From the NCBI GenBank assembly GCA_947086625.1, contig CAMTZV010000054.1, forward strand, positions 1 to 7,737: a DNA stretch of 7,737 nt, written 5' to 3'. Shown piece after piece: positions 1 to 5,271 of this stretch (positions are counted from its first letter, which is position 1; every line of letters starts with the position of its first letter). The notes beneath the pieces were generated by a model. The model was not told the DNA's origin and searched no databases. It saw only the letters and a list, made by a program, of their open reading frames with translations. Source of the DNA: an uncultured bacterium (GTDB lineage Bacteria; Bacillota; Clostridia; Lachnospirales; Lachnospiraceae). The translations under genes were made by a program, and so were the position numbers.

Positions 1-1474
1 TGACGTAGTAGACCATGATGCGCCCTTCGCCCCGCGGCTGATACCAGTTGTCGACCGTGATGCCGTGGTCGTAAAACCGGACGCCCTGCACCGAGCCGCT
101 GCTGTCCGAGAGGTACAGGCGCGGCGAGCGGTCTTCGCTGTATTTGTGATCCACAGACCCGATGAGGCGCTCGGCGGAGAGCGAGAGAAGGTAGTCGCGC
201 AGCGCTTCCGCGGCTTTGTCCTTTGCCTCGGCCTCGTTTATGGAATCGTAATAACCCGTTTCCCGGTCGTACACCTCGTAGAGAAAATGATCCATGCCGT
301 CGGCGTCCACGAGCAGCTCCCCGACGGTGCAGCGTTCGTCGGCGAAGGCGAGCGTGCCGTGGAACAGAAAGCAGACGAACAGGAACGCGGCGAGAAGCCC
401 TGTCCCCGGGCGGCGCGGGCGCTTTTGCATGACATTTCTCAGGCGGTAGCGCAGGGAGGCCGCATCGGCGGACAGGCAGGTCGTAAAGCCGCGCGTTTCC
501 CCTGCCGTATGTAAAAGCAGGTCGGCGTAGCGCTTCCGCTCCGCGTCGGACGCCTGATCGAGCACAATCTCGTCGCAGGAGAGCTCCATGTCTTTTGCCG
601 ATTCCCGGGCGGCCATCCACACGAGCGGGTGAAACCAGAACAGCGCACACAGGAAGGCAAAAAAGAATTTGGCGTCAAAGTCGCTTCGCTGGATGTGGTG
701 CAGCTCGTGCCGGAAGATCAGGCGCAGTTCATCCTCCGTATAGGAACATACAGGGAGCACTGTTAAGCGGTTCTTTCGTGTGCCCGGCATGGAAAACGGG
801 GTCGCCGCGGTCGCGCAGCGGACGAGCCGGATGCGCGTCTTTAACTCCAGCGCCGCCAGCTCCTGCCGCCAGACATCCAGCACGGCTTCGTCCGTCTCGT
901 CGGACGAGGCCTTTAAGACGCGGCGGCGAAAGCGCAGGTGGGAGACGACAAACCATCCGAAGACGAGCAGGAAACCGACGAGCCACACCGGGACGAGCAG
1001 ATCAATGAGCCATGCCGGGCAGCAGATGACAAGGCGGGGCATCGGCGCGTCGTTGACAATCACTATGGCATAGAACAGAATCGTCGGCAGCAGCCATGCG
1101 GTGGCGCAGGCGCGTGCGCTGACGCGTTGCCGCAGCGCGGGCATCAGGACAAACAGCGCGAGATAATACACGCTCATCGTCAAAAGCAGGTCGCTGGAAA
1201 ACCGGAAAAACTGCGCGGGCGCGGCCTGCCATCCGTACCGCCAGACAAAGCCGGCAAAAATAAGGGCGAGGCCCATCGGAAAAATGAGCGTGAGAGAGGT
1301 GACGTTGGTGCAGCGGTCTTTTGTTTTCAGGTCAACGCCCCAGACACGCTCGAAGTCGGAATATTCCCTGCCGTGCTCGTCGCGCCACGCGCTCCGGAAG
1401 GCCGAAACGAATGCAAATGTGTAGCAGAGCGCGGCGAATACCCGCAGGAAAATGGCTGAAAACTCCGGTATCAT
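1..1474 (-). CDS. M56-family (BlaR1/MecR1-like) membrane zinc metalloprotease, 3' end cut off by the window
   Basis: This is an antirepressor-type sensor protease: a membrane protein whose cytosolic zinc-protease domain, in characterised relatives, triggers loss of a BlaI/MecI repressor after an extracellular signal. The visible 491 residues read without a stop from ATG at 1474, which has AAGGAGG at 1482-1488, 7 nt upstream. Hydrophobic segments lie near residues 5-26, 58-78, 95-114, 124-141 and 149-177. The zinc motif HELHH is at 256-260 and is followed by IQRSDFDAK; the third-ligand region DMELSCDE is at 295-302. Further hydrophobic stretches lie near 268-285 and 359-378. From residue 379 an apparently extracytoplasmic region of at least 113 residues begins (DERCTVGELL). 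I see no SxxK/KTG penicillin-binding motifs in it, so a beta-lactam ligand is not supported. The gene continues past the left edge. No blaI lies next to it, although BlaI-type dyads do. Family call is confident; ligand and target are unknown. Confidence 0.9.
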   Translation of the reverse strand, partial: MIPEFSAIFLRVFAALCYTFAFVSAFRSAWRDEHGREYSDFERVWGVDLKTKDRCTNVTSLTLIFPMGLALIFAGFVWRYGWQAAPAQFFRFSSDLLLTMSVYYLALFVLMPALRQRVSARACATAWLLPTILFYAIVIVNDAPMPRLVICCPAWLIDLLVPVWLVGFLLVFGWFVVSHLRFRRRVLKASSDETDEAVLDVWRQELAALELKTRIRLVRCATAATPFSMPGTRKNRLTVLPVCSYTEDELRLIFRHELHHIQRSDFDAKFFFAFLCALFWFHPLVWMAARESAKDMELSCDEIVLDQASDAERKRYADLLLHTAGETRGFTTCLSADAASLRYRLRNVMQKRPRRPGTGLLAAFLFVCFLFHGTLAFADERCTVGELLVDADGMDHFLYEVYDRETGYYDSINEAEAKDKAAEALRDYLLSLSAERLIGSVDHKYSEDRSPRLYLSDSSGSVQGVRFYDHGITVDNWYQPRGEGRIMVYYV

Positions 1475-1498
1475 AACATCGCCTCCTTTTCGCCTGTC

Positions 1499-1522
1499 CC
1501 GGCAGGGCTTGTAGCCCGCCGG
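1499..1522 (-). promoter_or_regulatory. GC-rich hairpin in the 5' leader of the M56 gene
   Basis: Read on the minus strand, CCGGC-GGGCT and AGCCC-t-GCCGG form a ten-pair stem with one bulged base and a 3-nt ACA loop. It lies between the promoter and the ribosome binding site, about 10 nt upstream of AAGGAGG. There is no following U-run, so it is not a standard intrinsic terminator. It could stabilise the leader or modulate ribosome access. The structure is seen; the role is inference. Confidence 0.5.
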
Positions 1523-1532
1523 TGGTTGTTTT

Positions 1533-1544
1533 CTACAAATGTAG
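1533..1544. promoter_or_regulatory. BlaI/MecI-type operator, copy 1 (CTACAAATGTAG)
   Basis: The five-base arms CTACA and TGTAG are perfectly symmetrical around two central bases, matching the TACA-nn-TGTA dyad bound by BlaI/MecI winged-helix repressors. It lies just downstream of the -10 box of the M56 promoter, around the expected transcription start, where a bound repressor would block initiation. The repressor gene is not in this window. Confidence 0.75.
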
Positions 1545-1554
1545 TGATAATTCT

Positions 1555-1583
1555 ATTCTACAATTGTCGTGATGAAATGTCAA
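1555..1583 (-). promoter_or_regulatory. Sigma-A promoter of the M56 protease gene
   Basis: On the minus strand TTGACA (1583-1578) is a perfect -35 box. A 17-bp spacer follows, then TAGAAT (1560-1555), a 5/6 match to the -10 consensus. Transcription would start near 1548 and give a leader of about 75 nt containing the hairpin at 1499-1522. Because the promoter sits directly in front of the protease gene, this gene does not depend on an upstream blaI for transcription. Confidence 0.75.
1558..1569. promoter_or_regulatory. BlaI/MecI-type operator, copy 2 (CTACAATTGTCG), overlapping the -10 box
   Basis: This is an imperfect version of the same dyad: arms CTACA and TGTCG with one mismatch. It covers the spacer and the first bases of the -10 box. 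Its centre is 25 bp from that of copy 1. Two dyads flanking the -10/start region are typical of BlaI-repressed promoters, so repression by a BlaI homologue is likely. Binding is inferred from sequence only. Confidence 0.65.
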
Positions 1584-1657
1584 GTGGGAAAATAGCTGTC
1601 GCTTGAGCTTACTCATACAAGCTTGGTTCGCACATTTCCTTGACGATGGCTGAACTG

Positions 1658-1669
1658 ATATGTAATGAC
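1658..1669. repeat. Subterminal inverted repeat at the transposase-distal (right) end
   Basis: ATATGTAATGAC is an exact 12-bp inverted copy of 3289-3300. In transposase orientation only three bases (CAG) separate it from the flank. The match stops immediately outside the 12 bp on both sides, as expected for IS1111-type terminal repeats. Confidence 0.8.
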
Positions 1670-1672
1670 TTT

Positions 1673-1678
1673 TGTCAA
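1673..1678 (-). promoter_or_regulatory. Outward -35 hexamer at the element end, candidate half of a circle-junction promoter
   Basis: Minus-strand TTGACA lies inside the right end and points outward past the inverted repeat. If the two ends are joined in a circular intermediate through a single CAG core, GACAAT falls 17 bp downstream as a 4/6 match to -10, and it would read into the transposase. In the integrated element the -10 half is absent. Junction promoters are known in circle-forming elements; this one is inferred. Confidence 0.45.
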
Positions 1679-1767
1679 TAGGTAAATTGAGTCACCACAA
1701 ACTTTTTTATTTATTTTTTTCGGAAGGCACCCAGAAAGAGCCTCGGCGTATCAGTTCCTGGCATTGG

Positions 1768-1785
1768 CCACTCTGATATACGTGG
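1768..1785 (-). ncRNA. Candidate donor-binding loop of the bridge RNA
   Basis: CCAC (1768-1771) and GTGG (1782-1785) pair around a 10-nt loop containing CTGATAT (1773-1779). The same seven bases, in the same orientation, form the element's right edge (CTG core plus first repeat bases, 1655-1661). In RNA sense this is ATATCAG, identical to the top strand left of and including the core, which is the polarity expected for a left donor guide. The stem is only 4 bp, so this is weaker than the 1941-1975 hairpin. Confidence 0.4.
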
Positions 1786-1940
1786 ATTGGTTACCTACAG
1801 GTCAATGGTCCGCCGTGAGCCCTGCCGTCTGTTAGCGTGGATCACAGTTCCCTGTGCCGACATTGTTCAGTCGCAGATGGCTCAAACCTTGAAATGGCCG
1901 AAGCCCTTTCAGGATGCCTTCCGTTTGTTATTGGTTACAG

Positions 1941-1975
1941 ACAGATGTACGTGGCGTTAGCCATCTTACATCTGT
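1941..1975 (-). ncRNA. Candidate target-binding hairpin of the bridge RNA
   Basis: ACAGATGTA (1941-1949) and TACATCTGT (1967-1975) are perfect 9-bp arms around a 17-nt loop. In RNA sense the loop includes GATGGCT, complementary to the transposase-orientation top strand of the right flank (window GATGGCT at 1645-1651). The loop edge includes CGTACA, identical to the left flank plus core (window TGTACG at 3305-3310). The two polarities agree with the bridge-RNA rule that one guide copies the left half-site and the other is antisense to the right half-site. In the RNA the right guide precedes the left one, the reverse of the order I recall for IS621, so the assignment is open. Confidence 0.5.
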
Positions 1976-2074
1976 TGTTTGCCTGCTACAGCAGCGGGAT
2001 GGCAATGTCAGGGGCCTGCTGCCGCAGGCGGGGCTTTGCACCCTTGACTTTGACAGCACGCTGCTGTACCCCGC

Positions 2075-3193
2075 TCATGCAATGTTTCCTGTCATCATGC
2101 CCCACATAAAGCAGGCCAGTTCCCGCGCGATCGCCGTTTTCGCCACATTGGCTTTTTTACCATGTGATAATACCATTTTGTAGTATTTCCTGCGCAGCCT
2201 CTCATTGGCTTTGTCCGCATAGGCAATGACCTCCGGCGGATTCCCCTGCTGTCTGGCCTTAAGCGCTTTGGATTTGTGCCCGGTCTGCCCACGCCCATAG
2301 CTTTGTGCCGCTTCCACAAGCAGACGCCGAACGTTGGTATTCCCGGCCTTTGTGATACCCAGCCTTTTGCGGCTGTCCCCACTGGAATCCTCTCCGGGTA
2401 CAAGACCAAGGTAGGATGCAAATTTCTCCGCAGAAGGGAAGCGTTTGAAATCCCCCACTTCGACGATACACGAAAGCGCTGTCTGGGTCTGCACACCGAG
2501 GAAACAGGAAAGTTTCCTGACATTTTCGCTGTATTCTTCCTTTGTGGCCAGTTCGCTGATGCGCTGGTCAAACCGCTCAATCTTATTTGTAAGATTTTCC
2601 AGGGTAAGAAGATACTCTTTGAGTATCTCATCATACAGCCCGGCCGGCTTCAGGGATTTCAACCAGCTGATATGCGCCACCGTCCAGTGGCTTCTGCCTT
2701 CATAACGCAGATTATGCCGTATGCAGAATGCGCAAATCTGCTGTTTTATCTTTTTGAGGGCAAGTTTGTGGTCCGCCCTCATGCGGATATATTCCCTGAC
2801 CTGTTCATCCTGCTGTGTCGGGATGTGGACGGGGCTGTAGTCATGGTACGCAAGGCATTTTGCAATCCTGCGCGCATCACGTTTGTCTGTTTTGATCTGT
2901 TTCTTTCCTTTGACCACAGGCATTGTGGTCGGTGCAAGGATGACGCAGTTTACGTTATGTTCGGTCAGCTGATGATATAAAGTGAATCCAAGGCAGCCGG
3001 CTTCATAACCGCACAGGAAAGTTGTGTTTTCGCCGAATACGCTCCGCAGGGAAGCGATATAAGCAAGCACGTGCTTATAATCGGCAGCTGTCGTGTGAGG
3101 ATGGGAGAACTCATCCTTTTCGATTGAATAGCAGCAAAGAGAAAATTTTTCCGTGTGAGCATCCATTCCGATGAAAACTGTGTTATAATCCAT
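2075..3193 (-). CDS. IS110-family (IS1111-like) DEDD transposase/recombinase
   Basis: This 372-residue recombinase excises and inserts the element under guidance of the element's RNA. The N-terminal RuvC-like DEDD domain shows IGMDAH (D11), GYEAG (E64) and KTDKRDA (D103, D106). A helical linker follows, with a lysine-rich stretch near residues 140-215. The C-terminal Tnp_20 domain begins near 228 (LSCFLGVQ) and includes YLGLVPGEDSSGDSRKRLG, holding the likely nucleophilic serine (S270 or S271), then ITKAGNTNVRRLLVEAA. ATG at 3193 is preferred to an upstream in-frame ATG at 3271 because AGGAGG lies 9 nt upstream and the shared IGMDAH start of the family then sits near residue 10. All four acidic residues are present and the frame is intact, so the protein should be functional. 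Translation may be held down by a leader stem that includes the ribosome binding site. Confidence 0.93.
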   Translation of the reverse strand: MDYNTVFIGMDAHTEKFSLCCYSIEKDEFSHPHTTAADYKHVLAYIASLRSVFGENTTFLCGYEAGCLGFTLYHQLTEHNVNCVILAPTTMPVVKGKKQIKTDKRDARRIAKCLAYHDYSPVHIPTQQDEQVREYIRMRADHKLALKKIKQQICAFCIRHNLRYEGRSHWTVAHISWLKSLKPAGLYDEILKEYLLTLENLTNKIERFDQRISELATKEEYSENVRKLSCFLGVQTQTALSCIVEVGDFKRFPSAEKFASYLGLVPGEDSSGDSRKRLGITKAGNTNVRRLLVEAAQSYGRGQTGHKSKALKARQQGNPPEVIAYADKANERLRRKYYKMVLSHGKKANVAKTAIARELACFMWGMMTGNIA

Positions 3194-3194
3194 T

Positions 3195-3297
3195 TGTAAT
3201 GACCTCCTTTTGTATGCGGTAATCCCTGTTACCATTGATTTTTGCAATCTCAAGTATACAGGTAAATCCACGAGATTACAAATGCGGGGTCATTACA
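3195..3297 (-). promoter_or_regulatory. Long-range stem in the transposase leader that can hide its ribosome binding site
   Basis: The spacer between the transposase AGGAGG and its ATG contains a copy of the terminal repeat: GGTCATTACA in mRNA sense (3204-3195). It is exactly complementary to TGTAATGACC (3297-3288) at the element end. A nested 6-bp pair, GTAATC (3279-3274) with GATTAC (3224-3219), strengthens it. A transcript entering from outside would carry both arms and could occlude the start site. Similar protection from read-through is known for other insertion sequences; here it is inferred from complementarity. Confidence 0.5.
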
Positions 3298-3300
3298 TAT
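3289..3300. repeat. Subterminal inverted repeat at the transposase-proximal (left) end
   Basis: GTCATTACATAT is an exact inverted copy of 1658-1669. Six bases (CAGACA in transposase orientation) lie between it and the inferred junction, including the CAG core at 3306-3304. Unequal outside spacing at the two ends is typical of the IS1111 subgroup. Confidence 0.8.
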
Positions 3301-3333
3301 TGTCTGTACGACAAATATAGATATTTTTCGACG

Positions 3334-3363
3334 GAAAAAAGCCGGAAGACAGGCGGTTTTTTC
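3334..3363. terminator. Weak terminator-like stem in the pilin leader
   Basis: GAAAAAA-g-CCG (3334-3344) pairs with CGGTTTTTTC (3354-3363) around a 9-nt loop, leaving one bulged G. Because an A-tract pairs with the T-tract, it could act weakly on either strand. It may insulate the pilin operon from insertion-sequence transcripts or act as an attenuator. A second small stem, GCCGC (3404-3408) with GCGGC (3418-3422), encloses a T6 run. The GC core of the first stem is only 3 bp, so the call is weak. I found no convincing promoter between 3307 and 3467. Confidence 0.3.
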
Positions 3364-3467
3364 GGACGCACACTGCGGATATGGCACGCTGCGCCCGGTG
3401 CGAGCCGCCAATTTTTTGCGGCACGGCATGTTACGCTGAATCCAAATAAAGTAAAGGAGTGATGTAT

Positions 3468-5216
3468 ATGAGGAAGACAAAACGGCTACTTGCATTGCTG
3501 CTGACGCTTGTGTTGGTGTCAGGGATGACGGTGCTGACGTATGCAGGACCCGTAGAGGATGCCGGGGCAATGGCGGCAGATGACATGACGCCGGAGCCGA
3601 ACGGGGCAGAGGGCGCAGACCGTATTGCGCCCGCGAAGGTCTACGTTGGAGGCAGGCCCCAGCCGACCGACCGGACAACGGCTGCGGTGGTAAACGTGGC
3701 GTCCGGCGCGGCGGTGACGGCCTACCGGATCGTAGAGCCGACCTACGGGGTGAGCGGCTTTACCGGATACCAGGCAGTCAGCGGGACGGGTATCGTCAAA
3801 GCGACAGAGCCCACGTCCGACGAGGTTACCTCGATCGCTGCAAACCAGTGGCTTTTGAATACGCTGGAGAGCGAGCCGCTCTATCCGGACGGATGGGTGG
3901 ACGCGGACGGCCTGACGACGTATACCGGCCAGCTCGGGGCAGGCTACTGGCTTGTTCTCGTGACGCCCTACGCGGGGGTGACGACGGAGATTTATAACCC
4001 GATGCTCATCGGCGTTTACTACAGCGCGGACGGCCCGGGCGGAAGCGTTGGATTAGTGACGGGCGGGGCGGTAAACGCCAATTCAAAGTGGAGCCTGAAT
4101 TCCGAACCGGTATACGCAAAATCCGAGGAGCCCCGGATCGACAAGCGCATCACCGGTGAGAGCGGAAAATACTGGAGCGACGGGAACGAGAGCGGAAACG
4201 ACGCGGCGGTCGGCGATACCGTTAGCTTTGCGATCGACACGCAGATTCCCGGCTACAGCAAGGCTTATCAGAATGTGAGGGTGGACGTGACAGACCGGAT
4301 CGGCAAGGGCCTGACGCTGGCAAGTCCCGCCGCTATCACGGTAAAGGTCGGCGCGGTCAGCAGCCAGGCAATCGTGGTCACGGACGCAGCCTTTACTTAC
4401 ACGCAGGACTATGACGATAAGGGCTTTCAGATTTCCTTCTATTCGGATTTTGCGCTTGCGCACAGCGGAGAGAATGTCTATATCAGCTATGACGCGACCG
4501 TGAGCGGGGATGCGGGCTATAACTTTGACGCGAACACGAATACGGCGAAGCTGATCTACACGAACGACCCGCACGATATGTACCAAACGACGGAGGTGGA
4601 GGACACGACGTACACCTACACGTTCGGCATCGACGCAGACCTCTGCGGAAACAACCCGGCGTGGAATCAGGTGACGCGTGAGCTGATTAAAACGGGCGAG
4701 GGCGCTGCGGTGAGCGGTTCCGCGGTGACAGCCGCCGCCATCTCCGGCGCGTCGTTTTCACTGGTAGCGACCGGATCGGCGCTCGCTTATCCCGCGTCCT
4801 ACGCGGCAATTTCCGATGCCGAAGGACGGCTGACCTTTACCGGGTTAGACGCCGGGGATTATCTTCTTCAGGAGACAGCCGCACCGGAGGGCTATTCGCT
4901 GAACGAGGCGGTCATTCCGGTGAGCATCTGGGCATCCTATAATGAGGACGGCACGTTAAGCAGCTATACGGTTTCGGTGGCCGGCGAGGCATACTCGACC
5001 TATTCGGCGGCGTATCGGATCAACGAGTGGACGAATCAGGCTGAGGTCGCGAGCGTCTCATCGTCGGCGATCACGTACGAGATTAAGAACACGAAGCTGA
5101 ACGGCCTTCCTTCCACCGGCGGCATCGGCACAACGATCTTTACGATTGCGGGATGCGCGCTCATGGTACTGGCGGCGGGGCTGTTTTTTGCAAACCGTAA
5201 AAAATCTGAAAAATAA
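3468..5216 (+). CDS. LPXTG-anchored backbone pilin with fimbrial isopeptide (D2) and Cna_B/SpaA-like domains
   Basis: This is a 582-residue secreted subunit of a sortase-assembled pilus. ATG at 3468 is chosen because GGAG at 3456-3459 lies 8 nt upstream; the GTG and ATG codons at 3459 and 3462 are too close. Residues 1-26 are a signal peptide (MRKTKR, hydrophobic core, likely cut after TYA). VYAK at 215-218 lies where backbone pilins carry the YPK pilin motif, so K218 is the candidate cross-linking lysine, with Ala replacing Pro. A D2-type domain starts at IDKRITG (K226, candidate isopeptide lysine) with VGDTVSF and VDVTDRIGKGLT following. A C-terminal Cna_B domain runs from ELIKTG (K408) to the E-box YLLQETAAPEGY (E469). 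The sorting signal is LPSTG (547-551), a membrane span, then RKKSEK. The class C sortase begins 41 nt downstream, consistent with one operon. Domain calls are by motif, not by profile search. Confidence 0.93.
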   Translation: MRKTKRLLALLLTLVLVSGMTVLTYAGPVEDAGAMAADDMTPEPNGAEGADRIAPAKVYVGGRPQPTDRTTAAVVNVASGAAVTAYRIVEPTYGVSGFTGYQAVSGTGIVKATEPTSDEVTSIAANQWLLNTLESEPLYPDGWVDADGLTTYTGQLGAGYWLVLVTPYAGVTTEIYNPMLIGVYYSADGPGGSVGLVTGGAVNANSKWSLNSEPVYAKSEEPRIDKRITGESGKYWSDGNESGNDAAVGDTVSFAIDTQIPGYSKAYQNVRVDVTDRIGKGLTLASPAAITVKVGAVSSQAIVVTDAAFTYTQDYDDKGFQISFYSDFALAHSGENVYISYDATVSGDAGYNFDANTNTAKLIYTNDPHDMYQTTEVEDTTYTYTFGIDADLCGNNPAWNQVTRELIKTGEGAAVSGSAVTAAAISGASFSLVATGSALAYPASYAAISDAEGRLTFTGLDAGDYLLQETAAPEGYSLNEAVIPVSIWASYNEDGTLSSYTVSVAGEAYSTYSAAYRINEWTNQAEVASVSSSAITYEIKNTKLNGLPSTGGIGTTIFTIAGCALMVLAAGLFFANRKKSEK

Positions 5217-5243
5217 AGCGCGTACTTTTGCACAGAGGGACAT

Positions 5244-5271
5244 ATGAAAAGAAAGCTATGAAAAGGAAGCT
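5244..5271 (+). repeat. 14-bp tandem duplication across the sortase start codon
   Basis: ATGAAAAGAAAGCT (5244-5257) is followed directly by ATGAAAAGGAAGCT (5258-5271), identical at 13 of 14 positions. Each copy carries an ATG. The first is read as MKRKL and stops at TGA 5259-5261, overlapping the second ATG by the ATGA arrangement. The second is in frame with the sortase. Since 14 is not a multiple of three, changing the copy number switches which ATG is in frame with the gene. Confidence 0.85.

Larger units (their letters stand above)
1690..2067 (-). ncRNA. Candidate bridge (seeker) RNA locus of the IS1111-like element
   Basis: This stretch lies between the transposase stop and the right-end repeat and holds no credible protein gene. 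IS1111-type elements encode on this side a structured RNA whose loops pair with target and donor DNA. Visible structure includes a 6-bp hairpin at 2053-2067 just after the stop codon, a 6-bp hairpin with a TGCC loop at 2014-2029, a 9-bp hairpin with a 17-nt loop at 1941-1975, and a small CCAC/GTGG hairpin at 1768-1785. The 1941-1975 loop contains AGCCATC (1959-1965), and its edge contains TGTACG (1946-1951); these match the two flanks of the insertion site. The 1768-1785 loop contains CTGATAT (1773-1779), matching the element's own right end plus core. Mature RNA ends and promoter cannot be set from sequence. The locus call is reasonable; individual guide assignments are tentative. Confidence 0.6.
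1655..3306 (-). mobile_element. Complete IS110-family insertion sequence, IS1111-like
   Basis: The element contains one DEDD transposase gene on the minus strand, about 100 bp upstream of that gene and about 400 bp of non-coding DNA downstream of it. Long DNA on the 3' side and short subterminal inverted repeats are features of the IS1111 subgroup. The 12-bp repeats are at 1658-1669 and 3289-3300. CTG occurs immediately outside the left repeat (1655-1657) and at 3304-3306 on the right, 3 bp outside that repeat. This fits a short shared core at the recombination point and no classical target duplication. With one CTG counted, the element is about 1649 bp. Removing it joins GATGGCTGAA to CTG and TACGACAAAT. 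It lies in the intergenic DNA between the divergent M56 and pilin genes. The transposase is uninterrupted, so the element may be active. Edges are inferred from the repeats, not from a comparison with an empty site. Confidence 0.8.

Noticed and set aside
65..514. Plus-strand open frame of 149 codons
   Set aside because: Antisense to the M56 gene, with no start signal and no motif.
938..1459. Plus-strand open frame of 173 codons
   Set aside because: It is antisense to the M56 protease, whose minus-strand reading is continuous and has the zinc motif. The composition (Arg, Gly, Ala, Glu rich) is that of a GC-rich shadow frame.
1477..1479. Alternative ATG just upstream of the M56 start
   Set aside because: It is out of frame, gives only two codons before TGA and lies 2 nt from AAGGAGG, too close for initiation.
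1701..1720. T-rich run as a terminator on the plus strand
   Set aside because: No stable stem precedes it on the plus strand, and on the transposase strand it is an A-run.
1837..2183. Two overlapping plus-strand frames of about 90 codons in the insertion-sequence non-coding end
   Set aside because: There is no ribosome binding site, the frames cross the hairpins of the candidate RNA, and the second runs into the transposase gene. The RNA explanation fits better.
2276..2980. Long plus-strand open frame of 234 codons
   Set aside because: It lies entirely opposite the transposase, has no ribosome binding site and no recognisable motif; the minus-strand frame carries the DEDD residues.
3300..3314. 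Dyad TTGTC-TGTAC-GACAA at the right edge of the insertion as a BlaI-type operator
   Set aside because: The arm spacing does not match the TACA-nn-TGTA dyad, and half of it is element sequence, so it arose from the insertion.
1640..3321. Promoter split by the insertion (TTGACG at 1640-1645 with TATAGA at 3316-3321)
   Set aside because: In the reconstructed empty site the spacing would be 21 bp, too long for a normal sigma-A promoter.
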